NCBI GenBank assembly: GCA_028551475.1
Contig: CM052360.1
Coordinates: forward strand, 422,501 to 486,500
Length of the DNA stretch: 64,000 nucleotides
Source of the DNA: Casuarina equisetifolia
Taxonomy: Eukaryota; Streptophyta; Magnoliopsida; Fagales; Casuarinaceae
Direction of reading: 5' to 3'
Below, piece after piece: positions 11,028 through 22,598 of this stretch. Positions within the stretch are counted from its first letter, which is position 1. Each line of letters starts with the position of its first letter. The notes beneath the pieces were generated by a model. It did no database searches. It saw only the letters and a list, made by a program, of their open reading frames with translations, and had not been told where the DNA came from. The translations under genes and the position numbers were made by a program.

Positions 11028-14000
11028 ATGGCTGGTGGAAAACAAAAGAAGAACCCTCAGAACCGTTCTCCTTCACCACCTTATAGTCCTTCTACCCCTA
11101 TTATGGGTTCAGTGACTAAGCATGACCCCCTTTATATAAGTGCCAATGAACCTCTTGGTGCTTTGCTTGTTCCTGAAAAATTGCTTGGTGTTGAAAATTT
11201 TGCTTGTTGGTCTCGGGACATGCGCATTGCATTGCTTGGGAAGAATAAACTTGCAATTGTTGACGGAACTATACCAGCACTACCTCTTGATTCTCCCCTA
11301 CGGCCTTATTGGGAGCGGTGTAATGCCTTCGTTCTCTCTTGGCTTCTCACATCCTTATCGCCAAACTTATATCATCGGTTCACCTATGCTACAACAGCTC
11401 GTGATGTTTGGCAAAAACTTACATCTAAGTTTGATAAAATAAGGAGTAAGGAGATTATCTCTGTTAAAAGGGACATCAGTTTATGTGTTCAATTGGATGA
11501 AAGTATCGATGAGTATGTCAATCATCGTGAAAAATTATGGGATCAATTACATAGCTATGTTGCCATTCGTCATCCTGACTTGGTGAAGTTTGACTCTTTT
11601 CGTGAGTATGAAGAAGAAGACCAAGTGGTTGAGTTTCTTCTTGGCCTCAATGCCTCATATTCAGCTATTCGTTCTCAGATTTCTAACTTGCGGCCACTTC
11701 CATCTCTTGAGGACACAATTACCATGGTTCGGGAGGAGAAAGCTACTAGGAAACTTGCTGGTGATTTTCAAAAGGCTGAAGCCCTTGCTTTTGCTGTCAA
11801 GTCATGGCTAACCATAAACCCAATGCAGACAAGAAACACTTTATCACATGCCTTGGAAGACACCACACCCATTGATATCATTGGCCAGTCAACTGCTGCA
11901 GTAATTATAGCTCCTAAAAATGCACAAAAAAAGCATGTTTGTAGCTTTTGCAAGAAACTTGGGCATATGAAAGATGATTGTTTTCAACTTATAAAGTGTT
12001 TGCATTGTGGACGACATGGGCATAAATCAGAAAAGTGTTACAAGATTGTTGGGTACCCATTGAAAAGCAAAAGGAAGGAGGAGAATCCATCTATGATTGC
12101 CCATGTTACTGGTTCTAATGAGACATCTTCACCTGTGCCCTCTGGCTTCACTAAGGAGCAACTTGAGCAGATTGTGACCCTTATCAACAATAATGTCACT
12201 GCCAGTGCTAGTGCCAACATGGCAGGTATACCATCTACACCTTCCTCAGTTTGGATTTTAGATACAGGTGCTAGTGATCACATTACTGGTGACTTTAATT
12301 GTCTAATGTCTCCTCGAACATGTGCTCATGATTGTAGGACAGTACGCTTGCCTAACAATACCCACGTTCTCATTACCCATATTGGTTCTGTGACTTTACC
12401 TAATGGCATCTTCTTAAAAACTGTTTTATATTCTCCTGTGTTCATATCAAATCTCATTTCCACCTTTAAATTTACCACCGAAACCAATAGTATGATTTAC
12501 CTCTACTCTCATTTTTGTGTGATACAGGACATCTTGATTGGGAAAGTGACGGGACGGGGTAGAGTGAAGGATGGGCTATATTTCTTAGAGTCTAGTCGTG
12601 AAGAAACTCACCATGATAATTCCATAGACAATGTCATACCTTTTGCTAATACTGTAGTACCTTTTCATTCAAATAATTTATGTAATAAACCTTTTATTTC
12701 CATGGATTGTAATATTTTGCATCAAAGATTGGGACATTCATCATCTTCTGTTATGCGATTTATTTCTAATTTTTCTAAAGATGTTACTTTAGATAGCATT
12801 AAGAGTTGCCTTGTTTGTCCATTAGCAAAGCAAACCCGCTCATCTTTCCCAACTAGCATTACCTCCACTCAAAAAATTTTTAAACTAATCCATATTGACA
12901 TTTGGGGTCCTTACAAGGCTCCTACATATTCAGGAGCTCGTTATTTTCTTACCATTGTAGATGACTTTTCACGAGGCACTTGGACATTCCTTATGAAAGC
13001 CAAAACCGAAACCCTCACTCACATTAAAAGTTTTTTTTCAATGGTACAAACCCAATTTGAGACCTCAGTCAAGTGCGTGAGAAGTGACAATGTCTTAGAC
13101 TTCTTTAGCTCAGAATGCACATCTTTCTTAATATCCCAAGGCATTATTCATGAGAGTTCATGTGCCTATATACCACAACAAAATGGAGTGGTGGAAAGGA
13201 AACATCGTCATATTTCAAATGTTGCACGTGCATTACGTTTTCAAGCACAACTTCCTCTTCATTTTTGGGGTGAGTGCATACTTACTACTAGTTATTTGAT
13301 TAATAAGACATCTACTCCTATCCTTAAAGGGAAAACTCCCTTTGGAATCCTCCATGGGCATGCACCTTCTCTTACTCACTTGCGCGTCTTTGGATGCTTG
13401 TGCTATACCACTGATCTTACACAACATGATAAGTTTGGACACCGGGCAATCATGTGTGTCCACATGGGATACTCCCTCACTCAAAAGGGATATCGCCTAT
13501 ATGACATTAAGGGGGGGCGTTTCTTAATTAGTAGGGATGTCGTTTTTCATGAGAATATTTTTCTATTTGCACAATTATCAAGACCTTGTCCTGATCCCCA
13601 AGGACCAACCACTATGTCTACCACACCTATAGGTGATATAGCTTCCCCAAGTCCACTACCAGTAGTTTCCGTCACAATCACAGAACATGAGTCTCCTATC
13701 ATTACACCCCTACCTAATTTGGTCAACCATTCCCCAAATCCCCTTGTTGCCATTACAGAATCCTTATCCTCTCTTCCTATTCATGCATCCTCATCCTCAC
13801 ACCCAACTCGAACTCCTAAAGCTCCCATTTGGGCTACTGATTATGTTTGTCGTACCATACCCACTACCCTTCATTCTCTATCCCATGTCATATCATATCA
13901 TCGCCTCTCTCCTACACACTACCATTTCATTGCATCTATCTCCGCTATTAGTGAGCCTTCCACATATCAAGAGGCTGTACATGATCTTAAATGGCGTGAT

Positions 14001-15535
14001 GCCATGGCCGAGGAGATTAAGGCTTTGAGTCTAACCATACATGGGATCTAGTTACTTTGCCTGCAGGGAGACAACCCATTGGTTAAAAATGGGTCTACAA
14101 AATCAAACATAAAGTTGATGGGAGTATAGAAAGATATAACGCACGATTAGTGGCAAAAGGGTATAGCCAAAAAGAAGGAATTGATTACTTGGAGACCTTT
14201 GCCCTAGTAGGCAAAATGATCACTATGCGTATCTTGGTAACCCTTGCTTGCATTCATCATTGGGAACTACATCAAATGGATGTCCAAAATGCTTTTCTCC
14301 AAGAAGACTTAGATGAAGAAGTTTACATGAGGATTCCTGAGGGTATTCATAACAGAGGGGGTAAGAAAGTTTGTCACTTGAAGAAATCTTTATATGGCTT
14401 AAAACAAGCATCAAGGCAATGGTTCCACAAGTTCTCTGAAGCCTTCATTGACATTGGCTTTCATCAATCTTATCATGATACCTCTTTATTTATTAAATAT
14501 ATTGGTAAGGGCATTCTCATTATATTCATTTATGTTGATGACATTATCATTATAGGGGGAGATGAGCCATCTATCCTTGAGTTCAAGAAGTACCTGCACT
14601 CTAAGTTTCAAATTAAAGACCTTGGTCCAATAAAGTATTTTCTTGGAATTGAGTTTGCCAGATCTAATTCCGGTATTGTTTTAAATCAAAGAAAGTATGC
14701 ATTGGAGTTCATTTCAGAGTGTGGACTTTCTAGGTGTAAGCCTGCAGAGACTCCCATGGAACAAAACCTCGATCATACTTCTGAGGATTATGATGTAGGC
14801 CTCGTAGCCCTTGACAAGATGAAAGAGAAGGATGATCCATTACTTACAGATGTTACAGGATTTAAGCGATTGATTGGGAGATTAATATATCTCACTATGA
14901 TCAAGCCTGACATTAGCTATGCGGTCCAAATTTTAAGTCAATTCATGCATGCTCTTAAACGGTCTCACCAAGAAGTTGCTTTTCGTGTTGTTAGGTACAT
15001 TAAGAACTCCCCTGGTATGGGTCTACTAATGAAGACAAGTAACAAACTTGACTTACATGCCTTTTGTGATTCTGATTATGCAAGGTGCAAAATAAGTAGA
15101 AGGTTTGTCACAGGTTTTTGTGTTAAACTCAGAGAATCCTTAATCTCTTGAAAATGCAAGAAACAAGGTATTGTCTCTCGATCCTCAACTGAAGCAGAAT
15201 ACCAAGCCATGGCCTCTACTTCATGTGAAATTATTTGGCTACTAGGACTATTAGATGACTTGCAAGTTAAGTCTTTGAGACTAGTTGCCCTTTTTTGTGA
15301 CAATGAATCAGCCATAAAGATTGCCAATAATCCTGTTGTGAATGAAAAAAGTAAACATATTGAAGTCGATTGTCACTTCATACGAAAAAAAATCGCACGA
15401 GGTATCATTAAAACAGCTCATGTTTCTACTAAGCAACAACCTGTAGACCTCTTGACAAAGGCTTTGGGCATTCAACAACATTATTTTTTCCTTAGCAAGC
15501 TAGGAATGTTTAACTTGTATAAAGCACCAACTTGA
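11028..15535 (+). pseudogene. gag-pol region of Copia element 1
   Basis: Fossil polyprotein region. Gag of the UBN2 type lies at about 11150-11800, followed by two CCHC knuckles (about 11938-12050). The protease motif WILDTGAS is near 12250; the integrase zinc region (HQRLGH) is near 12720 and its core (IDIWGP, then RSDN) at about 12895-13210. Reverse transcriptase spans about 14090-14760 with YVDD at 14531-14542, and RNase H about 15050-15460. The order integrase before reverse transcriptase marks Copia. The likely gag start is the ATG at 11028 (MAGGKQKKN). The region is interrupted about two or three times and is not expected to give a full polyprotein. Confidence 0.88.
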
Positions 15536-15542
15536 GGGGGGA

Positions 15543-15763
15543 TGTTGAGAAAATAATGTTACATTGTATACATTGTCATTACCCATTGGGCCAAGGTTTT
15601 GTACATATATGGCCTTGGCCCAATAGGTTAGCCTTCTAGTATTAGGTTACTTTATTAATCCTCCTCTTATGTATCCCAAATGAATGTAGAGAAAATCATG
15701 TATTTTTGTTCTTAAGAAAAGAGGTTTTATTCCAGAATTTATGTTGACTCTCACTCTCTAAGA
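15543..15763 (+). repeat. 3' LTR of Copia element 1
   Basis: A 221-bp partner of the LTR at 10276-10496, preceded by a purine tract ending GAGGGGGGA and followed by the target duplication GTATT at 15764-15768. Confidence 0.9.
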
Positions 15764-15888
15764 GTATTTAACCAAAGTTTTTTCTTATAAATTTAAAGGA
15801 CTAAACATTAATGACTGATAACACACCATAACCACAAAATTAACCTATACATAAAGGAATCTAAAGACGACCCAAGCTAGAAACCAAG

Positions 15889-16271
15889 TTGGAGCTATAT
15901 AAGAAGTGGGGTTGGTTGAAGGACCTCGCCATCTTGGCGTTTAAGAAATTTCCTTGGTGTGTTGTTTTTTTAGAGGAGAAGATCACAAAAACAATGGATT
16001 TCCTAGTGATCAAAATGGGTTATCCACCAACAGATGTTGCCATAAATCCTGGAGTTATAGGTTTAAGCCTAGAGAAGAGGATTATCCCTAGGTGTTCAGC
16101 TGTTCAAATTCTGCAAGCCAAAGGTTTGGTCAAGAATAACCTGTCATTGGGGAGTTTCTTAAAGGCGGCTGAAAGGAAATTTGTGGAGAATTTTGTGATC
16201 AGATATCAGGATGATCTTCCTCTATTGTTGAAGTTGTACCAGGGTAAGATAGATCTGCTGGATGTAGGCGT
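15889..16271 (+). pseudogene. mTERF family C-terminal fragment, interrupted by Copia element 2
   Basis: Encodes about 127 residues of the C-terminal half of a plant mTERF protein: KKWGWLKDLAILAFKKFP, then EEKITKTMDFLVIKMGY, the very typical LSLEKRIIPRCSAVQIL, and the closing LLLKLYQGKIDLL. Plant mTERFs usually end with a phrase like YQGK plus a few residues, so the Copia insertion at 16272 falls only a few codons before the expected stop; the bases just after the element (22599 on) would close the frame quickly. No N-terminal half or transit peptide is found upstream, where Copia element 1 lies instead. It may be the last exon of a broken gene or an isolated fragment; I favour a pseudogene. 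Confidence 0.7.
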
Positions 16272-17071
16272 TGTGAGAAATATCAGCACTCTCCTCACAA
16301 CAGTAGCTACAGAAGCCAGTCCTCCACTGCAACTGTTTGGAAATGCAATACCAGCACCAAACTCTCTACCTTATTAGGAGATACAAACAGCAGGATACCG
16401 TGCCTCACCCATGCAACGCTACCTCACCTGTAAGACAGCTCATCTTTACCCTAGTCCTGATCTGATGCAGTGCACTGCAGCACACAGCCTCTACACTACT
16501 TATAATCACGTGGCATCAGATCATGGAGCATTCACAGTGAGTCACAAACCCCCAGTGGAACCACGATACAACTCAGCCTTCATAAGGTATTATCATCAAA
16601 ATGACAGGAAGGCACTTAACCAAGGAGCACATGCTCTAGCCACGTCAAGTGAGTCCAGCAATCAAACTTATGATGGCATGAAATGGTCCCTAGGAGAAAC
16701 AAGTAACCGGAACATGAATGATCCAGCCACTCATCTCACAGTAGGAAAGGTTGCTACGGCTCTAGGAGTTCCACGTAATCCTCCAAATGTCTATGATATG
16801 CTGCCTAAAAGAATGAAGAACAAGACAACTGACCATCCTGACCATTCTGACATGGGAGGCACCGACTAGTCTCACAAAAGCCAAAACATCATGATGAACT
16901 GAAGTCCTATGTAGCAGCCTGCTGTTTTCTATAAATATGTGTGTGATAGAAGACCTACTGAAAGTAGTGAAATTCCCCGAAGTAAGAGGTCCTTTTGTAT
17001 AACCCTACTTCTAATCTAAGGCCAGCCGTGTGAAGTTAAATCACCAACCCTTTGTGTCTTAAATTTTCTCT
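16272..17071 (+). repeat. 5' LTR of Copia element 2
   Basis: An 800-bp repeat beginning TGTGAGAAATATC and ending AATTTTCTCT just before the primer site at 17072. The end is not the usual CA. It contains a TATAAATATG box near 16931-16940 that probably served as promoter, and an unusually long open frame (16411-16869, 152 codons) described separately. Confidence 0.9.
16411..16869 (+). other. Long open frame inside the LTR of Copia element 2
   Basis: A 152-codon frame from ATG to TAG lies wholly inside the 5' LTR; the 3' LTR carries the same frame at 21933-22391 with two residue differences (C/H and G/R). It shows no domain I recognise and is rich in H, N, T and S. Since the LTRs are very young, its openness may simply reflect little time for change. 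I do not claim it is translated. Confidence 0.4.
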
Positions 17072-17171
17072 TGGTATCAGAGCGGATATCGATCCACACC
17101 GTTCCATACTCCACTCGATTCTCCATGTTAGTGAATACCCTCACCAATACTCCACTCAGTACAGCTCAACT

Positions 17172-20100
17172 ATGGCCCTAAGAATCTTCTACCCATTTCC
17201 CAGCTCTGTTACCGTGAGTAACTTCGTCACTTTGAAACTCACTGAGGGAAATTACCTACCTTGGATGACTCAAGTAAAATCACTCATCCAAACTCAGAAG
17301 CTTCTTGGTTTCATTACTGGAGAAACCACCTGCCCGCCGGCTACTCGGACCACTGGCAACCAAGAAGAACCTAATCCTGATCACGATGCTTGGGTACAAA
17401 GTGATGCACTTGTCAAATCCTGGATAATCAGCACACTATCTGAGGAAGCACTTGGTCACATATTTGAACTAAATACTTCCGCTGAAGTATGGGAAGGCCT
17501 GGCAAACCACTTTGCACAGAAAACTGAAGCCAGAGAATTCGATCTCCTGTCGCAAGTCCACAATCTCAACAAAGAAGGGAAGCAACTCACAACCTTCCTA
17601 GCAGAATTCAAGGGACTGCTAAATCAGCTCAGCTCAATTGGAAAGCCCTTATCCGATTCTGCTAAAACTTTCAGACTACTTGAAAGTCTGGGTCACGAAT
17701 ATGAAGCCTTCAGAACTACCATGTTCCGACCACCTATACCTCAATTCAGCGAGGTGGTCTCTCAACTCCAAGGCTATGAGGCACGCCACACTCGTTATCT
17801 AGCTGTCACTGCCCCACCAAATACTCAAAATGAGAATTTGGCCTATACTGCTCAAAGAAAATTTAGAGGAGGACGTGCCCACTCTCGAGGCACATTCAGA
17901 GGCAGAAACTCTACAGCAAACTTTTCCTCACAAGGCTGAGGTTTTAATCCAGCAGCATCATTCCGCAACTCCCACACATATGCAATGAACAACAGAAACC
18001 CGCCAAGGACCCCTCCAAATACAAGCAGAAACACAGGTATAAACTCAAATTTTGACAACAAACCAATAATCCTGTGCCAGATCTGTGAGAAACGAGGACA
18101 CACTGCTTTGGAGTGTTGGAAAAGGTTTGATCACACCTATCAAACCGACGAAATACCTAAGGCCTTGGCTGCACTTCAAATATCAGACACTGGAAATGAG
18201 GAGTGGGTTGCTGACTCAGGTGCATTTGCTCATATCGTGGATACAGCAGGTAAACTCACAACCTCATCTAACTATCAAGGCACAAATGGAATTCAAATTG
18301 GGAATGGTAAGGTACTCCCAATATCCCGTATAGGAGAAACCTTTCTAAATGAAGGACGAATCAAACTTAACTCCGTATTAGTATGCCCTAGCATGAAGAA
18401 AAATCTTCTGTCAATTGCTAAACTCACTGATGATTACCCATGTGTAGTTATTTTTGATAAAAACTCTTTCATTGTTAAGGACCTGACAACGGAGGAAACC
18501 CTCCTCAAGGGACATAGGAGAGGAGACATATATGTACTGCCTCAGTAAAACCAACATGCATATTTTTCAATCTACCAACAAACCGCAGATGGCAGTACTT
18601 GGCACAGGCGGATGGGTCACACGAACTTACAACTTCTGAAGCACCTAGAAAGGCAAAACTCAATTAAAGTAGTAGGCGATTTTCCAACCTCCTGTCAAAC
18701 GTGTATGGAAAATAAAAGTCATCAACTACCCTTCTCTAGATCAGTTTCAAATTCCTCGACACCATTGGAAAAGGTTCACAGTGACCTTTGGGGGCCTTCC
18801 CCTGTAACATCGTGTCAAGGTTTTTTGTACTACGCTGTATTTGTTGATGACTTCACACGTTATACATGGATTTATCCAATAAAGAGAAAATCGGAATTTC
18901 GCCAAGTATTTCAGGATTTTCAAGCTATGAGTGAACGTCAGTTTGGTGTTAAGCTCAAAATACTCCATTCTGATAACGGAGGGGAATACAGCAGCAAAGA
19001 ATTGGAAAATCACTTAAGGGTTAACGGGATAATTCATCAATTTTCATGCCCCTATACCCCATAACAAAATGGAGTGGCAGAGCGAAAACATAGACACATC
19101 ACAGAACTTGGACGTTCCATGATGCAACAAGCAAAAATACCCCTAAAGTATTGGGTGGAATCCTTTATCACTGCTGTCTACATAATAAATAGACTCCCAA
19201 CCAGAAACCTTGGGAACGTCTCTCCATTTGAAGTTCTCTACCAACGGCAGCCAGATTACAACTCCTTAAGAGTCTTTGGATCTCAGTGCTTCCCCTGCCT
19301 AAGACATATCCTAACCAACAAACTGTTAGCCAAATCCTTTGCATGTGTATTTCTTGGCTACAGTCCCAGACACAAAGGCTACCGGTGCCTCCAACGAGAA
19401 TCAGGAAAGGTATTCATCTCCAGACATGTATTATTTAATGAAGATATTTTTCCATTTGCAGAAGAGAAGCACTCAGAATAAATCAAAAATCCACCCAGTA
19501 CTCTCACTACCGGAACTGAGCCTGACACTCCATGTCCGAAGAGTACAATGAAATCCACTGAAATAGAAATACAACCAATTCCAAATCCAGAAACAGACAC
19601 GTTTTTTAAGCACAATATGGAAAGACATGAAGATCAACATCAAGGACGGATAGTATCCTTGAACCTACAGAATACAACTGAGCACAGCAGGGACAGTACA
19701 TCATCCAGGCCACCTCTGTACACTTACCAAAGAAGACCGCGACCCAAGCTCTCAACAGAAGAAGACTTGACTCAAGGCTCAGAGCCCATTACGGAAACTG
19801 AATCCCATGGTAACACCTCAGCCAGGAAAACAAAAGAAAAAGAAAAAGAGCCTGACCACTTGAGTGCAGCAGAAGTTTCCGATAAAGCTGTCCAAAAAGT
19901 TACCAATCTTATGAGGCCTGAAGATAGGCCCACGTCATCCCCATCAGCCAATCCACAAGGACATGGTACAAACTCAAGTGCCCTTACTCAAATCCCTGAA
20001 AATCCTCCAAACCCTGGCACTTGCATAGAAACTCATGACACTGGAAATGTTAAAAACGTGCAGAGTCACGACAGAAACTCCAAAACCATAAATAGCCCTG

Positions 20101-21777
20101 GACCGTGCCCATCAAGCCACAAGTTTGTTTCTGAAAACTCCAAACCTCTTCCCTCACGTACTCATACTATGACCACCCAAAGTATAAGTGGAGTCTCCAG
20201 ACCTCAACCTCGATATGCCCTCTCCACAGCTCTTGTTATACAGTCCGTCCCTCCAATTCCTCTTAACGTTAACCAAGCCCTTGATCACCCTAGTTGGAAG
20301 CAAGCAATGGAGCAAGAAATGCTTGCCCTGCAGCGCAACAGCACCTGGTGTTTAACACCAAGGAACCCTACCATGAATGTTGTTGGAAGTAAGTGGGTTT
20401 TTAAACCAAAACTCACTCCAAATGGCTCTCTTGACAGATTAAAAGCCCGGCTCGTAGCAAAAGGGTTTCACCAGGAACCCGGAGTGGACTTTCTGGAAAC
20501 CTTCAGTCCAGTGGTTAAAGCTACCACCATACGGATTGTTCTTACTCTTGCCACCATGCAGGGATGGGAACTAAGGCAGCTTGATGTTGACAACGCCTTC
20601 CTGCATGGAGAGCTCACTGAAACTGTATACATGGAGCAACCAGCAGGTTTTCAAGATCCAAACCGACCCAACCATGTATGTGCCCTGAACAAAGCTCTTT
20701 ATGGACTCAAACAAAGTCCCCGGGCATGGTACAATCAGCTCACCATCTTCCTACTTGGGCAAGGATTCCGGTGCTCACAACATGACCCATCACTGTTTCT
20801 GTACGAGAAGGATGGTGCGCATGTATGGGTCCTGGTGTACGTGGATGATTTGATCATCACAGGTAACCATCCTTCCCGTTTAACTGACTTCATTTTTTGC
20901 CTAGGGTCAAGGTTTCCCATAAAAGACCTTGGACAGCTTGGGTTCTTTCTCGGTATTCGAGTGCTACATGATGAAGCTGGGATACATCTGTCCCAAGAGC
21001 AGTATGCATCAGACATCTTGCGCAGAGCAGAAATGGAACATTCCCGACCAATAGACACACCAATGACTGTCAAGCCTCATGTTGTGCAGAATGGTGCAAA
21101 TCTGTTTGCACAACCAACCCTTTTTAGAAGCCTCATAGGTGCTCTTCAGTACCTAACTCTAACAAGACTAGATCTGACTCTCTCAGTGAACAGACTAGCA
21201 CAAAGAATGACTACTCCCACCATCCATGATTTCCATGAACTGAAGAGGGTGCTGCGGTATGTCAAAGGAACGATAGACCTTGGACTGAGGATCTATCGTC
21301 AAAGCAGTGCCAAGCTCTATAGGTTCACTGACTCTGATTGGGCGGGCTGCTCTCTTACCAGACGGTCAACTACTGGGTTGTGTCTCTTCATTGGAAGTAA
21401 CTGTATCTCCTGGTCCTCTAAGCGACAAAGCACAGTGGCCCGATCTTCTGCTGAGGCAGAATACCGAGCTCTAGCTGCTGGAGCAGCAGAAACTGTATGG
21501 ACTCTACACTTATTACGAGAACTAGGTATTGGTTTGCACTCCCCAGTGAAGCTATTCAGTGACAATATGTCAGCCTTACAGCTGACCACTAAACCCATTT
21601 TCCACTCACGCACCAAACATCTCGAAGTGGACTTCCATTTTATCCGGGAGAAGGTGGCACAAGGCACTTTAGTCACTAAGTTTGTTCCATCTGCTGAACA
21701 AGTAGCTGATATTTTTACAAAACCCCTGCCTAAAGAGCCGTTCTTGCTAATCCGATCCAAACTTGGCTTGACCAAGC
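17172..21777 (+). pseudogene. gag-pol region of Copia element 2
   Basis: Fossil polyprotein region. Gag begins at ATG 17172 with the UBN2-type core (LTEGNYLPWMTQVKSLI) to about 17800; a CCHC knuckle (CQICEKRGHTALEC) lies at about 18076-18117. The protease motif WVADSGA is near 18205, integrase core (HSDLWGP and HSDNGGEY) at about 18775-19100, and reverse transcriptase about 20380-21000 with YVDD at 20838-20849. RNase H is at about 21320-21700. All Copia parts are present in order. About four interruptions divide the frame. Confidence 0.88.
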
Positions 21778-21793
21778 CAAGTTTGCGGGGGAA

Positions 21794-22593
21794 TGTGAGA
21801 AATATCAGCACTCTCCTCACAACAGTAGCTACAGAAGCCAGTCCTCCACTGCAACTGTTTGGAAATGCAATACCAGCACCAAACTCTCTGCCTTATTAGG
21901 AGATACAAACAGCAGGATACCGTGCCTCACCCATGCAACGCTACCTCACCTGTAAGACAGCTCATCTTTACCCTAGTCCTGATCTGATGCAGCACACTGC
22001 AGCACACAGCCTCTACACTACTTATAATCACGTGGCATCAGATCATGGAGCATTCACAGTGAGTCACAAACCCCCAGTGGAACCACGATACAACTCAGCC
22101 TTCATAAGGTATTATCATCAAAATGACAGGAAGGCACTTAACCAAAGAGCACATGCTCTAGCCACGTCAAGTGAGTCCAGCAATCAAACTTATGATGGCA
22201 TGAAATGGTCCCTAGGAGAAACAAGTAACCGGAACATGAATGATCCAGCCACTCATCTCACAGTAGGAAAGGTTGCTACGGCTCTAGGAGTTCCACGTAA
22301 TCCTCCAAATGTCTATGATATGCTGCCTAAAAGAATGAAGAACAAGACAACTGACCATCCTGACCATTCTGACATGGGAGGCACCGACTAGTCTCACAAA
22401 AGCCAAAACATCATGATGAACTGAAGTCCTATGTAGCAGCCTGCTGTTTTCTATAAATATGTGTGTGATAGAAGACCTACTGAAAGTAGTGAAATTCCCC
22501 GAAGTAAGAGGTCCTTTTGTATAACCCTACTTCTAATCTAAGGCCAGCCGTGTGAAGTTAAATCACCAACCCTTTGTGTCTTAAATTTTCTCT
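21794..22593 (+). repeat. 3' LTR of Copia element 2
   Basis: An 800-bp partner of 16272-17071, about 99.5% identical by eye, followed by GGTGT. Confidence 0.9.
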
Positions 22594-22598
22594 GGTGT

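Larger units (their letters stand above)
10276..15763 (+). mobile_element. Copia LTR retrotransposon 1
   Basis: A 5488-bp Copia (Ty1-type) element with 221-bp LTRs at both ends, flanked by the 5-bp target-site duplication GTATT. A primer-binding site matching initiator methionine tRNA (TGGTATCAACGC) follows the 5' LTR, and a purine-rich tract precedes the 3' LTR. Order inside is gag, protease, integrase, reverse transcriptase, RNase H, as in Copia. The LTRs differ at about six positions by eye (about 97% identity), suggesting insertion roughly one to two million years ago at usual plant rates. It is broken, with about two or three interruptions of the coding frame. Lineage within Copia was not settled. 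It lies between the two mTERF fragments. Confidence 0.93.
16272..22593 (+). mobile_element. Copia LTR retrotransposon 2 (young)
   Basis: A 6322-bp Copia element with two 800-bp LTRs. The flanking 5-bp target duplication is GGCGT on the left (16267-16271) and GGTGT on the right (22594-22598), differing at one base. TGGTATCAGAGC, the methionine-tRNA primer site, follows the 5' LTR; a G-rich tract precedes the 3' LTR. The two LTRs differ at only about four positions by eye (about 99.5% identity), suggesting insertion within the last few hundred thousand years. Gag and polymerase features resemble the Ale/Retrofit branch, a tentative placement. It is broken, with about four interruptions despite its youth. 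It sits near the 3' end of an mTERF fragment. Confidence 0.93.

Noticed and set aside
16411-16869. 152-codon frame as a host gene
   Set aside because: It lies wholly within an LTR and recurs in the partner LTR, so it belongs to the element.
21317-21820. 167-codon frame on the minus strand
   Set aside because: Fully antisense to the RNase H region of Copia element 2, with no domain of its own; a shadow frame.
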